Shown here: in pieces, positions 50,486 through 59,517 of the stretch
Position numbering within the stretch: the first letter of the stretch is position 1
How the letters are laid out: each line of letters opens with the position of its first letter
Assembly: GCA_021324575.1 (NCBI GenBank)
Contig: JAJPIW010000097.1
Coordinates: forward strand, 1-64,000
Source: Intrasporangiaceae bacterium
GTDB lineage: Bacteria > Actinomycetota > Actinomycetes > Actinomycetales > Dermatophilaceae
DNA: 64,000 bases
Direction of reading: 5' to 3'
The notes under the pieces: model-generated
The model's database searches: none
Seen by the model: the letters and a program-made list of their open reading frames with translations, nothing else
What the model was told of the DNA's origin: nothing
Program-made: the position numbers and the translations under genes

Positions 50486-52392
50486 CAGGCCACCTCGTCG
50501 TCGAGATCTGACGACAGGACGGAGCGCCCGAGAGCCGGGTCATAGATGCGGGTGCCGACCCCGTCGGAAGTCGCCTCGTCGTTGGAGTCGTGCGTCCGAT
50601 AGACCCGCACGTCGTCGGGGAGGCTCGTCACGACGCGCCCTCGAAGGACCTGGCCCGTCCGAGACGTCGTCCTCAGATCATCGGCGTCTTGCCGGCCAGG
50701 GTGCCTCGCGGGGCCTCGGGGTGATGTCTGGCCCCGGGCGACGGGCGACCCGACCTGTCGGGACGAGTCGACCACGAGCGGTGGCAGGCTCCGCTCGCTC
50801 TCTGGGATCTCCTGCTGCGTCACGCGGGGACGACCGACCGCCTCGGCGGGCAAGAGGACCTCCCGGTAAGGCTGCTTCCTCCGACCCTTGGCCACGGTCA
50901 GCTGTTCTCCGTCGGGGTTGTCGAGGCCGTCCTCGATGCCCTGCTTGGCGCCGTGCTTGACCGCTGCGTAGCGGACAAGCTGGCCGGCTAGTGCCTTGGC
51001 GCGGTGAGGTCGGGCGCCACCGAGGATGCTCTTGAAGGTCAGCAGCGGCGACAGGATCGCGAGGGCTGCGAACGTCAGGACCAGGCACAGAACGAGAGCC
51101 ATGAGCGACATGCCGGCGCCGTTCGCCTGACGGACGATCGCGGAGACAGCGGCCGTGTGAACCACAGCGCCGGTGCCGAAGGCGACGACGTTGACGACGG
51201 CAGCACCTGCCTCGTTGGCGACTCGACGGACGAGGCCGCTGAAGGCTGTGAGGACGCCCGGCACGGCGACGACGGGGAAGAACATGACGAGCAGCCGCAA
51301 CATGACGAGGCCGGCGAACAGGAACAGGTCGGCGATGAGCCGAAAGAGCGCGGTGGACGCCGAGGCGATGACGGCCATGAAGCCGGTGCCGATCCGGCCG
51401 CCCGCCTTGCCCTGGACATGGGCGTAGGTCGCCGGATCCTGCTCCTGGATCTGGGCGGTCGTGTCCTTCCACTGCTGGGCCTTGGCGTCGGTGATCCGCT
51501 TGGCCGCATCAGCCGATGCTGAGGCCTCGGCCTCTTCGTGCCAGCTCAGCGTGCTGGCCTTGAAGAGCGCGGGCCCCCAGCGCTGAGCGGCTTTGCTGTT
51601 GGCGGACCCGAACTCGCCCCGGAGCCACTCGGCATACAGGACGTCGTCGACGAGCAGCGCGCCCTGGGCACGGGTTGGGTCGCCAGTGGCCGGTGTGCCG
51701 CTGACGTGGGCGGCTCCGGCGTTGACTGAGCTGACAGCTGACGTGACGGAGTGGTCGAAGAACGACGACACCCGCTGGGGGTAGGCCGTGACTCCGGCCA
51801 GGACGGCGAGGACGAGGGCTGCCCAGGCGGCCGAGGAGACAACGTTGGCGACGCGGCCGCTCATGGAAAGGAAGAGCAGCATCGCGCCAAGGCCGAGGAG
51901 AGCGACAATGCCCCAGGCGGACCAGATCGAGGCTCGCATCTGTGCGGTGACGGCAGCGACGGTGCGGTCCAGGGGTCCCATGTACCGGTCCGGATGGGCG
52001 ACGGCGCTGTGCAGACCGTTGGCCACGGCCGTGAACCAGGTGGCGGCCCCGAGGAGGAAGTTGCCCACGGTCGTGTCGAGAGTCGCCCCGAACCCCTGGA
52101 CCTGGCCGAGGCAGCCGAGATCGTAGGTGTGCCACGACAGGCCGGCATACGCGTAGTTGTCGTAGATCGCCGGATTGGCCGGGTCGGCGAATGCGTCTCC
52201 GGACACCGGGGTCTGGCCCGGGGGCGGGTCGACGACGTCGGTGGATCCAGTCCCGGGCTCGGCGGGAGCGGGGGCGTCCTTGCAGTCCGGGACGAACGGG
52301 ATCGCGGGGGTGGCCGAGGCGGCGGAGGCGCCGACGGTCAGGAGTGCCGCCAGGAGGGCGAGCAGGATGGCGAGTGCTCGGGCGTGGCGCAT
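50485..52392 (-). CDS. VirB6/TrbL-like polytopic conjugation protein
   Basis: A 635-residue protein with a cleavable signal peptide (about 1-28) and a secreted segment of about 75 residues. Membrane helices lie at about 155-215, followed by a long extracytoplasmic loop, then helices at about 330-460 that include LFLFAGLVMLRLLVMFFPVVAVPGV-like stretches. A cytoplasmic Arg-rich tail of about 170 residues closes the protein. It would form the inner-membrane part of the channel. VirB4 ends one base upstream. Confidence 0.85.
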   Translation of the reverse strand: MRHARALAILLALLAALLTVGASAASATPAIPFVPDCKDAPAPAEPGTGSTDVVDPPPGQTPVSGDAFADPANPAIYDNYAYAGLSWHTYDLGCLGQVQGFGATLDTTVGNFLLGAATWFTAVANGLHSAVAHPDRYMGPLDRTVAAVTAQMRASIWSAWGIVALLGLGAMLLFLSMSGRVANVVSSAAWAALVLAVLAGVTAYPQRVSSFFDHSVTSAVSSVNAGAAHVSGTPATGDPTRAQGALLVDDVLYAEWLRGEFGSANSKAAQRWGPALFKASTLSWHEEAEASASADAAKRITDAKAQQWKDTTAQIQEQDPATYAHVQGKAGGRIGTGFMAVIASASTALFRLIADLFLFAGLVMLRLLVMFFPVVAVPGVLTAFSGLVRRVANEAGAAVVNVVAFGTGAVVHTAAVSAIVRQANGAGMSLMALVLCLVLTFAALAILSPLLTFKSILGGARPHRAKALAGQLVRYAAVKHGAKQGIEDGLDNPDGEQLTVAKGRRKQPYREVLLPAEAVGRPRVTQQEIPESERSLPPLVVDSSRQVGSPVARGQTSPRGPARHPGRQDADDLRTTSRTGQVLRGRVVTSLPDDVRVYRTHDSNDEATSDGVGTRIYDPALGRSVLSSDLDDEVA

Positions 52393-52393
52393 G

Positions 52394-54940
52394 TCAGGCG
52401 CTCCTCTCCAGCTCGTCGTCTTCGATGTCCGACTCCGGTCGGGCGCGGTGGGTCCAGTTCGTCGCGGCGCTCGGGTCTGCCGTGGTGTTGAGTGCCTCGA
52501 GGAGGGCAGGGTGTGCCGATAGGTCCATGCGCATCCGCTCGACGCCTCCGGAGCCGTCGGAGAATACGAACTCCCGTGAGCCGCGCCTGCCTTCGCGGGT
52601 CGGTTGGGAAAGCGTCCCGAAGATGCCCTCGAAGCCCATCCCGTCTCGTATGCCGGGGATGAACTTCAGCGCATCTCGTTGGGCGTCCTGGTCGGTGAGC
52701 CGTCCGATGAATGCCGCGGAGACGAGGTTGGCCAGGTCGAGCTTGAGCAGGTCGGACGGGTTCTGGCTGGCCATCAGGACGCGAGTGTTGTGCTTGCGGC
52801 TGTCGCGGGCGGCGCGGTCGATGAACCGGCGACCGGTGCCGAAGGTGGCCAGTGCCCACGCCTCGTCGATGAAGATGCCCTTGCGGGCGTTGACGTCGCC
52901 GAAGTACATGCCGCGCTGGGTGAGCCAAGCGGCGAGGTACATGATGCACATGGACAGCCGCTCGTCGAGGTCCTCGGAGGTGGCGCGGGAGTCGTCCGGT
53001 AGGGCGAGTCCGCGAAGGCTGTACACGGTGAGCAGCGGGTCATCGTGGCCGTAGTCCTGGCGGTAGCCGGAGGGGAAGATGAGCCGGCCGTGGCTGGTTC
53101 GGGCGGCCTCGCGCAGGAAGTCGGCCATGTAGCCGGCGTGCCGGACGAGCTCGGCGTCGCCCTCGAACCGGGCCAGGGCCTCGACGACGTCACCGGCCGC
53201 ACTCGTCTTGTGGGCCGGGACTGTGCCGACGGAGCGCATGAGGGCGACCTCGGTGAGGACGTGGTCCTGCATCTGGCGGGGAAGCATCGCCCGCAGGACG
53301 CTGCTCGTCAGGACGCGCCGGGTTTCCTCGGCGTGGGCCTGGGCTGCCTTCCACTCCAGGTCGTTGCCGTAGTGGCCGCGCTGGGGCTCGGGGATGACCC
53401 TGTAGGTACCGAGGGATCCCGGCGGGGCATCCAGGAGGTCGATGGCCCGGGATCGTTCGGCCAGTTCTGGCAGACGGCACAGGGCAGTGAGCCGGCCTGA
53501 TGGGTCGAGCACCGTCCAGGGGACGCCCTGCATGACGGTGCGGTAGATGATGCTGCCGCCGGCGGTCGACTTTCCACCACCCAGACCGGCGCACAGCACC
53601 GCCAGGCCGGACTCCTCGCCCTTCTCGGTGGCCATCCACGGCTCCCACGTGACGACCCGGGCGGACGTCCCGGAGGTCTCGCCGAGGTGGATGCCGACGC
53701 GGTCGCCGACGGAGGCGGTTGCAGCGGGGACCGCGGCCGCGAAGGTCGTCACCGGCATTCGACGCCGGTATGCCGTGCTGCCGAGGCGTTCGCCGGGGAT
53801 GAACTCGCGGGCCACGGCGTACTGGTCGGCGGGACGGGCGATCGTTACGGCGGGGGCGTAGAGGGACCTGACGGCGGCGGCTCGCTCGAGAGCCTCCTCC
53901 TCGGTCGTGCCGGCGACGGCGATCCGGTACCAGCCCTGGGTGCGGGTGGACAGCCCGGACAGACCGGAGGTGAGTTCGTCCTCGACGGTGAGGGCCTTGT
54001 CGGCCTGCCGGTCGAGAGACCCGGGGGCGGGTTCGTGGTGCTCCACCTCGTAGTGGTGCTTCTGGGCGCGGATCTTTTGGATCGAGCGGCGCATGGCCAT
54101 GCCGACCTTGGCGGCGTCCTCGATCTGGACGCGGGCCGACCACTCGACCGGGAAGTCGAGGGCGTCGGTGCGCTGGATCCATGGAACGCCCGGTGGGATG
54201 TCGAGATCGGTCATCCGACCCACCGACATGACGCACACGTGTCGGGTGACCTGGCGGTCCTCGATCTCTCCTACGACCCGGATCGTGCGCCCATACGGGG
54301 TGGCCGACCAGTGGACACGATCGGTGAACTCGTGCAGATCGTCCAACTCCCACTCGTCGTCCGTCGCAGCGCCGATGACGGTCGGAGCGGGCAAGCCGAG
54401 CCCGGTCGATCGGTGAAGCAGCCACTCGAGCTCGCGCGGCGTCGCCAGGGCCGCGTCGACTCCTTGGAGCGCCATGACCTCTGTGACGGCCTTGACCTGC
54501 TTGCCCAGTGCGCGGACCTCGCGGTCGGTGACCGGGCCGACGGCGCGACCGAGGGCGGCGAGCGGTCCGTGCAGACCGGTCGGCGTCGGGATCGAGACGC
54601 CGACGTAGACCTCCTTGTCGGCCATCGACCTGCCGGCCAGGTACCGCTGCTCGGTGAGCAGATGCTCTCGCCAGCCCGGCAGCGGCGCCGGGGCGTTCCG
54701 GTCGTGGGCGATGGCCCAGCGGCTCACCGGGTACGGCCTGGTCGTGACCCGGATGTGCAGGGTCCGCTTCGTCAGCTGGGCGTAGGCGTCAGCAGCGCCG
54801 ACGATCAGCTGCTCCCGGATCGAGTCCGGACGGAACGACCAGCCCTGTGGGTCGAGCCGGTACCACGCCTGGATCCCGTTCCGGGTGACGGTGCAGTTGC
54901 TGGTAACCCGTTGCAGGGCCAGACCGGTCTTGGACCCCAT
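52394..54940 (-). CDS. VirB4/TcpF-like conjugation ATPase
   Basis: An 848-residue AAA+ ATPase that powers the type IV secretion channel. The N-terminal half (about 1-420) is the VirB4/CagE-like interaction region. Walker A is CAGLGGGKSTAG near 448 and Walker B RKGIFIDEAWALA near 687, followed by SRKHNTRVLMASQNPSDLL, typical of TraC/VirB4. It lies between the small membrane protein and VirB6-like genes with one-base junctions on both sides, as expected for subunits made in step. Confidence 0.93.
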   Translation of the reverse strand: MGSKTGLALQRVTSNCTVTRNGIQAWYRLDPQGWSFRPDSIREQLIVGAADAYAQLTKRTLHIRVTTRPYPVSRWAIAHDRNAPAPLPGWREHLLTEQRYLAGRSMADKEVYVGVSIPTPTGLHGPLAALGRAVGPVTDREVRALGKQVKAVTEVMALQGVDAALATPRELEWLLHRSTGLGLPAPTVIGAATDDEWELDDLHEFTDRVHWSATPYGRTIRVVGEIEDRQVTRHVCVMSVGRMTDLDIPPGVPWIQRTDALDFPVEWSARVQIEDAAKVGMAMRRSIQKIRAQKHHYEVEHHEPAPGSLDRQADKALTVEDELTSGLSGLSTRTQGWYRIAVAGTTEEEALERAAAVRSLYAPAVTIARPADQYAVAREFIPGERLGSTAYRRRMPVTTFAAAVPAATASVGDRVGIHLGETSGTSARVVTWEPWMATEKGEESGLAVLCAGLGGGKSTAGGSIIYRTVMQGVPWTVLDPSGRLTALCRLPELAERSRAIDLLDAPPGSLGTYRVIPEPQRGHYGNDLEWKAAQAHAEETRRVLTSSVLRAMLPRQMQDHVLTEVALMRSVGTVPAHKTSAAGDVVEALARFEGDAELVRHAGYMADFLREAARTSHGRLIFPSGYRQDYGHDDPLLTVYSLRGLALPDDSRATSEDLDERLSMCIMYLAAWLTQRGMYFGDVNARKGIFIDEAWALATFGTGRRFIDRAARDSRKHNTRVLMASQNPSDLLKLDLANLVSAAFIGRLTDQDAQRDALKFIPGIRDGMGFEGIFGTLSQPTREGRRGSREFVFSDGSGGVERMRMDLSAHPALLEALNTTADPSAATNWTHRARPESDIEDDELERSA

Positions 54941-55347
54941 CAGTCCGTCCCCTTCGCGTTTGAGTCCGTGGCAGGAGTTGCCCGGCTCGGGTCTGGGGGG
55001 ACGATCCGGACCCGAGCCGGGCGGATGGTGGCCTCCGTGACCCTCGTCAACTGCCGCGGCGCGCCGACTTCGTGGGCGAAGGCGGCGACCACCGACAGCA
55101 CGGGGCGGTCGGCATCAACGAGACGGAGGATGGCCCGCGTGGCGAGGGCCGTGCCGATGACGGTGTAGGCGAACGAGAAGAACCCGAACGGGATCCCGAC
55201 CTTGCGTTCAACCGCCTGGAGGATCAGGAAGATAACCGCGCCCACGGCATACGCGATGTAGCGGGCCCGAAACGGGAGGGTCTGGTTCGGAGGTCCGAGC
55301 CAGACGCCGTTGATGTCGTAGATGTCGTCGTCCACTGGGAGTCGCAT
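54940..55347 (-). CDS. TcpE/PrgI-like membrane protein
   Basis: The 135-residue protein has two central hydrophobic helices (about 28-45 and 50-72) flanked by soluble ends. PrgI/TcpE proteins of this size stand directly before VirB4 in Gram-positive conjugation operons, as here. Its stop overlaps the VirB4 start (TGATG). Confidence 0.78.
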   Translation of the reverse strand: MRLPVDDDIYDINGVWLGPPNQTLPFRARYIAYAVGAVIFLILQAVERKVGIPFGFFSFAYTVIGTALATRAILRLVDADRPVLSVVAAFAHEVGAPRQLTRVTEATIRPARVRIVPPDPSRATPATDSNAKGTD

Positions 55348-55359
55348 CGGTCGGCCTCC

Positions 55360-55611
55360 TCAGCTCGTGACGAGGCTGGCGAGCCAGGCGCCGAGCTGGT
55401 CGGCCTTGCCGGTGGCGGCGATGCCGAGCACGACGAGGGCGATGATGACGCCGGCGACGACGCGCATGGCGCGGGAGTTGTCGCCCTTCTGGGCGAGCAG
55501 GAGTAGCACGACGGCGATCATCAGGATGAGCAGCGGGACCACGTTGTGCTTGATCCAGTCCTGCAGGCTCGAGGTGCTGGCGCCGGCGGTGAGGGTGGTG
55601 AGGGTGTGCAT
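55360..55611 (-). CDS. TcpD/TrbC-like small membrane protein
   Basis: An 83-residue protein with two hydrophobic helices (about 25-45 and 52-72) separated by QKGDNSRAMR. ATG 55611 has GGGGA at seven bases; TTG 55623 is an alternative. It is the first gene of the transfer operon, in the position of TcpD or a VirB2-like subunit. Confidence 0.75.
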   Translation of the reverse strand: MHTLTTLTAGASTSSLQDWIKHNVVPLLILMIAVVLLLLAQKGDNSRAMRVVAGVIIALVVLGIAATGKADQLGAWLASLVTS

Positions 55612-56318
55612 GATCGTCCCCAATCAGTTGAACGTCGGGACCTCCCCGACATCAACCAGTCCGCCTCAGCGCGGGGTCGTGAATCCACCGAACCTGCAAC
55701 GAGTCTCGAGATTTACCAAGACTTCGACAGGGCTTGACCTCGCCTTGACCTTCTGCCCGCGTAGCCGGGTCTCCCGTCGACTCACCTGCGGGATGCCCCC
55801 GAGCGGTCCATCATCCGGCCCGTCCAGAACGCGTCAAGGGCGCCTACGGCGTCGCTGGCGCGATGGACTTCGTCCACCCTTGACCCAACCTGGCCAGCCC
55901 TACTGCTGCTCCGCTATCGGGATGCATCCCTCCTGTCCTCCTCCGGCGCATTCGCCGTCGGGTGTTGACTTCGGCCTTGCGCGTGATCCTTGCGGCCGTC
56001 TCTTGGCCATCCGGGCAAGGGGGTGCCGATTTGGTGAAGGCCGCCGCGTCACTCACGGCCGATAGGCGGCCCTCAAGTAGCCGACGACGTCGTTGCACCA
56101 GTGACCGCGCGGAACGGGCGTTCGTCGATCATCACGGAGTGCAACAGAGCCGGACACGTCGCCACTCGCTCGGCGCGCGGTCCGGTCGTAGGCTCGATCC
56201 GTCCGTCGTCCTGAACTCTCTCGCACTTTCAACACCCCGGTCGCCGTGCCGCAGCGGCGCCAAGATGTCATGACCAAATGGCGCGCAAATTAGAGACCCG
56301 CATTAAATCCAAGAGGAG
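55612..56318. other. Gene-poor region of about 700 bp inside the element
   Basis: Several open frames exist but none has a start with a ribosome site or a recognisable domain. It must contain the transfer-operon promoter near its left end; a short GTCGGG-acct-CCCCGAC hairpin lies at about 55634-55650. As the largest empty stretch of the element it is a reasonable place for the origin of transfer, though no known oriT motif is seen. Confidence 0.4.
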
Positions 56319-56759
56319 ATGGTTGACTTGGCTCCTGGTGCCAAGACTCTCGAAATAATGGTGGAATCGGTAGCCGGGTTCGAAATTCATGACGCGATAG
56401 CCGGAGGCCCAGCACGCAGTCGGGAGTTGGATAAGGAACGCATGGAGTATTTGGAGTCAGTACTGGGTGGCACCCAAGGAGTGCGACAGTTTGCCAACTC
56501 CGTGGGGGCGGGTCTGAATATTCTGGAATCAGATTGGGTGGTTACTCGCTATGGGCTCTACTACGTCGCCTTCAACGCTCAACAGGTGATGATGTGGGCT
56601 TGGTCAGGGATATCCGAAATACGCCTGTCAAAGCGGGCGCGCCTGGGTCCTCTCAGCACGATAACCGTCGCGCTGCAAAACGGACGAACGTTCGACCTCC
56701 AAGTAGGCCGGCACGGCGTCGATGCTCTGCTTGACGCCGCCCTGGAGTTCATCCCGTGA
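56319..56759 (+). CDS. Lower-GC cargo protein of unknown function
   Basis: A 146-residue soluble protein. The first half is helical. The second half alternates strands (WVVTRYGLYYVAFNAQQVMM, ITVALQNGRTFDLQV) and ends in a helix, the outline of a PH/GRAM-like module; that is a weak resemblance. Base composition and codon use are clearly less GC-rich than the element backbone, so it is probably a late acquisition. AAGAGGAG is so close to ATG 56319 that TTG 56328 may be the true start. Confidence 0.7.
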   Translation: MVDLAPGAKTLEIMVESVAGFEIHDAIAGGPARSRELDKERMEYLESVLGGTQGVRQFANSVGAGLNILESDWVVTRYGLYYVAFNAQQVMMWAWSGISEIRLSKRARLGPLSTITVALQNGRTFDLQVGRHGVDALLDAALEFIP

Positions 56760-56933
56760 GGTTCAGCGCACCGTCGACCCCTGCCCTGGACCTCGGCCCG
56801 TGTCCTCGATCGACGTCCGGTGTCTTCTGCCGGTGTCTTCTGCCCGTCGTTGCCGAAATGACCTCTACCAAGTCAAGAGCCTCGCTGCGCTCGGCCACGG
56901 CTGCGGGCGGCGCTGGCGCGCCGTCCTCGCCGC

Positions 56934-58562
56934 TCAGTCCAGGAGGCGGTGAACCGCCCGAGCTCCCGGCTTCCCCAACAGAGAAAGTTCGTTCTTTGCT
57001 CTGGCTGCGAGCCCGAATGGCGATGTGCCTTGCTCCTGCATAGCCGCATGAACCAGGCGATCAATCCCTGCTGCAACGAGAGGTGGGGTAGTACGCATCG
57101 TGGCCGGCAAAGCAACCGAATCAAAACGTCCGCCGTGCAAGAGCAAGTTTCTCTGATTAAAGAGTCGACGGAAGGCATCTTGATAGTAGCCCTTGACTCT
57201 GATCATAACGCCCGCGGGATCAACGGAAATTGATTTGACGCGTGCAGCAGCAGCTGCATCCGCCGGGCTTTCAGTGAAATCAACTCGATCCTGCTCGATC
57301 TCTGCCAGGAGAAGATCCAGCTTCTGCAACTGCGTCAATTCTGAAGCAGGCCCCAACCGGCCCTCAAGAAAGTCCTCCCGCACTCCGAGAACTTCGATCA
57401 GTTGGGTTAGTTCTGCGCGAACAAAGCCGCCAGCAACGACCGCCGCCATCCGATCGGCAGCCTCCGCGCCCGCCTCGCCCGCGCGGGCTAAAAGTCCTTC
57501 GACCGCCGCCCAGATCGCCGCAACGGACGCCCACGACGTGGAGGTCTCAACTGCGGCTAGCAACTCAAAAGCGTCGTCGAGGGGCGTCGTTTCAGGCGTT
57601 CTCGCGGCTGGCAAGAGCAATTTATAGCGGGTGATGGAAGAAACTAGAATATTAGCACTTCGTGGTGGCAGTGGGATCCACTTTCCCCGCTTCCCAGAAA
57701 GAATAGTAACGTGACCGCTTGGCGTGGCTTTCTTGGCCGCCAGGCCAATGGCAACTCGTGCGGAGATTCGACGAAGCTCGACCTCGACAATCTCCACGGC
57801 CGCCTTCGGTTCGCGAGCCTCAACTGTGAAGAGAAGCGCTCCAGCCCCTTTACGATCGGGTGGCTGCGAAGTCTTATCCTTCTCGACTCGCTCTACCATT
57901 TCGTCCCACGTCAAGAAGCGCTCTCCTGCGGCGGTGGCCAACTCCTGGGGCAGGCTTGCAAAAGGGACAATGACCTCATAGGAAACGGTCGCCCGGCGAC
58001 ACATCTCGTCTGCCTTGTCAAGCAACTGCCCAAGAGATTTTCCTTGATCTCGACTGGCTAGCAGCCACCCATGGAGATGATCACGAGAGAAGCCCGCGTC
58101 CAGAAGATGAGCCACGAGAGACCTCGCGCAGAGTTCAACTTCGCCGTCCGAAACCTCGCCGCGCTCGAAGGCCTCTTTCCAGTTGCGGATGTAGCCGTTC
58201 TCGCAACGCCGCACCAACTGCTCTAGGGAGCCCGCGATCGAGAGGTCAACAACGCCGCTGTTGTTAGCGCCCGCTTTCGTGGCGCCACGGCCTAGGATTT
58301 CGGCGATCTGCTCCCTGACCTGCCGTGTGCCAAGACCGACATCGCGGAGAACGATCTCGCGTGTAGATGCGGTCACGTAGACGAGGCCCTCCGTTCGCAT
58401 GGCCCCGCTTCTGACGCCATCTGCGTACTCAAGTACCTCTCTAAGGCACAGGAGACTGCCCAGCTGCCACAGGCCGCGATGCCACGGAGTCCGCCGATCC
58501 ACAAGCTCGATCAGCCGGGCCGTGATGAGAGTTTCAGGTGAGTGGCCATCCGTTGTCACCAA
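56934..58562 (-). CDS. Large HEPN-like protein, candidate defence gene
   Basis: A 542-residue soluble protein with no transmembrane helix. The C-terminal third has the long helical pair and R-x4-H motif of Apea-like HEPN domains (AVEGLLARAG near 375, then FNQRNLLLHGGRF near 494). The N-terminal two thirds match nothing I recognise. HEPN proteins often act as RNases in abortive infection or toxin-antitoxin systems. It is the last cargo gene before attR, is less GC-rich than the backbone, and stands alone on its strand. Confidence 0.65.
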   Translation of the reverse strand: MVTTDGHSPETLITARLIELVDRRTPWHRGLWQLGSLLCLREVLEYADGVRSGAMRTEGLVYVTASTREIVLRDVGLGTRQVREQIAEILGRGATKAGANNSGVVDLSIAGSLEQLVRRCENGYIRNWKEAFERGEVSDGEVELCARSLVAHLLDAGFSRDHLHGWLLASRDQGKSLGQLLDKADEMCRRATVSYEVIVPFASLPQELATAAGERFLTWDEMVERVEKDKTSQPPDRKGAGALLFTVEAREPKAAVEIVEVELRRISARVAIGLAAKKATPSGHVTILSGKRGKWIPLPPRSANILVSSITRYKLLLPAARTPETTPLDDAFELLAAVETSTSWASVAAIWAAVEGLLARAGEAGAEAADRMAAVVAGGFVRAELTQLIEVLGVREDFLEGRLGPASELTQLQKLDLLLAEIEQDRVDFTESPADAAAAARVKSISVDPAGVMIRVKGYYQDAFRRLFNQRNLLLHGGRFDSVALPATMRTTPPLVAAGIDRLVHAAMQEQGTSPFGLAARAKNELSLLGKPGARAVHRLLD

Positions 58563-58604
58563 GGTAGGCTAGTGTCTTCGTACGGCCTGTTGGTCGACCA
58601 GCTG

Positions 58605-58640
58605 AAAGACGGGAGTCGCCTTCGGGCCGCTCCCGTCTTT
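58605..58640. terminator. Hairpin near the right end of the element
   Basis: AAAGACGGGAG at 58605 pairs perfectly with CTCCCGTCTTT at 58630 around a 14-base loop that holds a nested stem. It can act in either direction and insulates the HEPN-like gene from the attR side. Confidence 0.75.
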
Positions 58641-59011
58641 ACTTTGTCCCGGAACCCCCGTCGAGTAGTGCCTGCATGGTGATATGAGACACATCCGTGC
58701 TCGACAGGCCCCTGCCCGCGACCAACGTCGACCTGCGTTCGGGCAGGTCAGACGGCGTCGGCGTCGTGAAGCGAACGGGAGTGGTGCACTTCGTAGGCTG
58801 GGGGTCCACTCCAGTGTCTGCTCGAAGGGTGGCCAACCAGCCGTGGCGGACGGACACCCTTGCCTGAGGGGACCAAGCGCCATGTCCTCGCTCGCTCTGT
58901 CGGCAGCAGATAGGAATGGGTGTTGTCGGCGGTCTGATGCGATTCGGCGCCTGCTGGCGCTCCGACCTGTGCCTGCCTTCCCACCTCGTTTCCCCTCCCT
59001 CCATGGATCCT

Positions 59012-59032
59012 GGGCCACAACCGGGCCACAAG
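59012..59032. repeat. Putative integrase arm site, right end
   Basis: GGGCCACAAC-C-GGGCCACAAG, about 84 bp inside attR. It differs from the left-end pair at 39409 by one base per unit (C for A) and the spacer base. Confidence 0.5.
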
Positions 59033-59115
59033 GGCCGGTGCCTAGGGGTCTGCCTCGGGCTCTCGCGGAAGCCTGCGGGAGCACGAATCGATCGTCTGCG
59101 CAGCCGCCGACGGGA

Positions 59116-59157
59116 TTCCCAAGCTGGACACGCGAGTTCGATTCTCGTCACCGGCTC
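59116..59157. other. attR core of the integrated element
   Basis: The second copy of the 42-bp repeat, from TTCCCAAGC to CACCGGCTC. It is a remnant of the tRNA-Gly 3' half; sequence to its left does not complete a tRNA, confirming that it is the distal junction. Confidence 0.93.
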
Positions 59158-59400
59158 GTTGAGGGACAGAACCTCGCCCAGCAGCGCCTCCGGGCCCTGC
59201 GGCGCGGCGTCATCAGCCTCACCATCGCGATCACAGCCGGGACCACGCTGTACCAGGGCCGAGGTCACCACGGCTGGCTCGTCATCTCGCTGCAGGTGTC
59301 GATGCTCATTGCGAGCACCCTCGACCTGGGCGGCCATGTGCGGCGCTTCCTCAGGCTCGGTCGCGAGACCGAGCGGGTGCCGATGACTCCCACGCCGTGA
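59158..59400 (+). pseudogene. Membrane-protein frame without a start, adjoining attR
   Basis: An open frame of about 80 codons ends at 59400 and encodes two hydrophobic helices (VISLTIAITAGTTLYQG and WLVISLQVSMLIASTLDLGG) and a basic tail. No ATG, GTG or TTG precedes the first helix before the attR junction. It is probably a gene fragment whose 5' part was lost or separated when the element inserted; an unusual start codon is the alternative. Confidence 0.5.
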
Positions 59401-59517
59401 CCGCACCCTTTGCTCGTCGCCTGATGGATGGCGGACTGTCCCGACCGCGCATGACGGGCGGCTGTGGACGGCTGCGTTGAGGCTGCACGGCCGACGTGAT
59501 CGGGCAAGGATCAGTCC

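Larger units (their letters stand above)
39337..59157. mobile_element. Integrative and conjugative element of about 19.8 kb in tRNA-Gly(CCC)
   Basis: Bounded by 42-bp direct repeats, with a tyrosine integrase adjacent to attL. It contains a full actinomycete-type DNA-processing module (Int, Xis, RepSA-like initiator, WhiB-like protein, FtsK/TcpA-type ATPase, Pra-like activator). A second module encodes a Gram-positive conjugation apparatus (TcpD/E-like membrane proteins, VirB4, VirB6-like, TcpC-like, NlpC/P60 hydrolase). Cargo lies at 45.2-48.0 kb and 56.3-58.6 kb. Nothing visibly interrupts the key genes, so the element may be functional. Confidence 0.93.

Noticed and set aside
55844-56273. 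Small overlapping frames in the empty stretch of the element
   Set aside because: No ribosome sites, inconsistent codon use and overlapping on both strands; more likely regulatory or oriT DNA.
39337-59157. The tRNA-Gly insert as a prophage
   Set aside because: No capsid, terminase, tail or lysis genes are seen; VirB4, FtsK-type and Rep proteins indicate a conjugative element.
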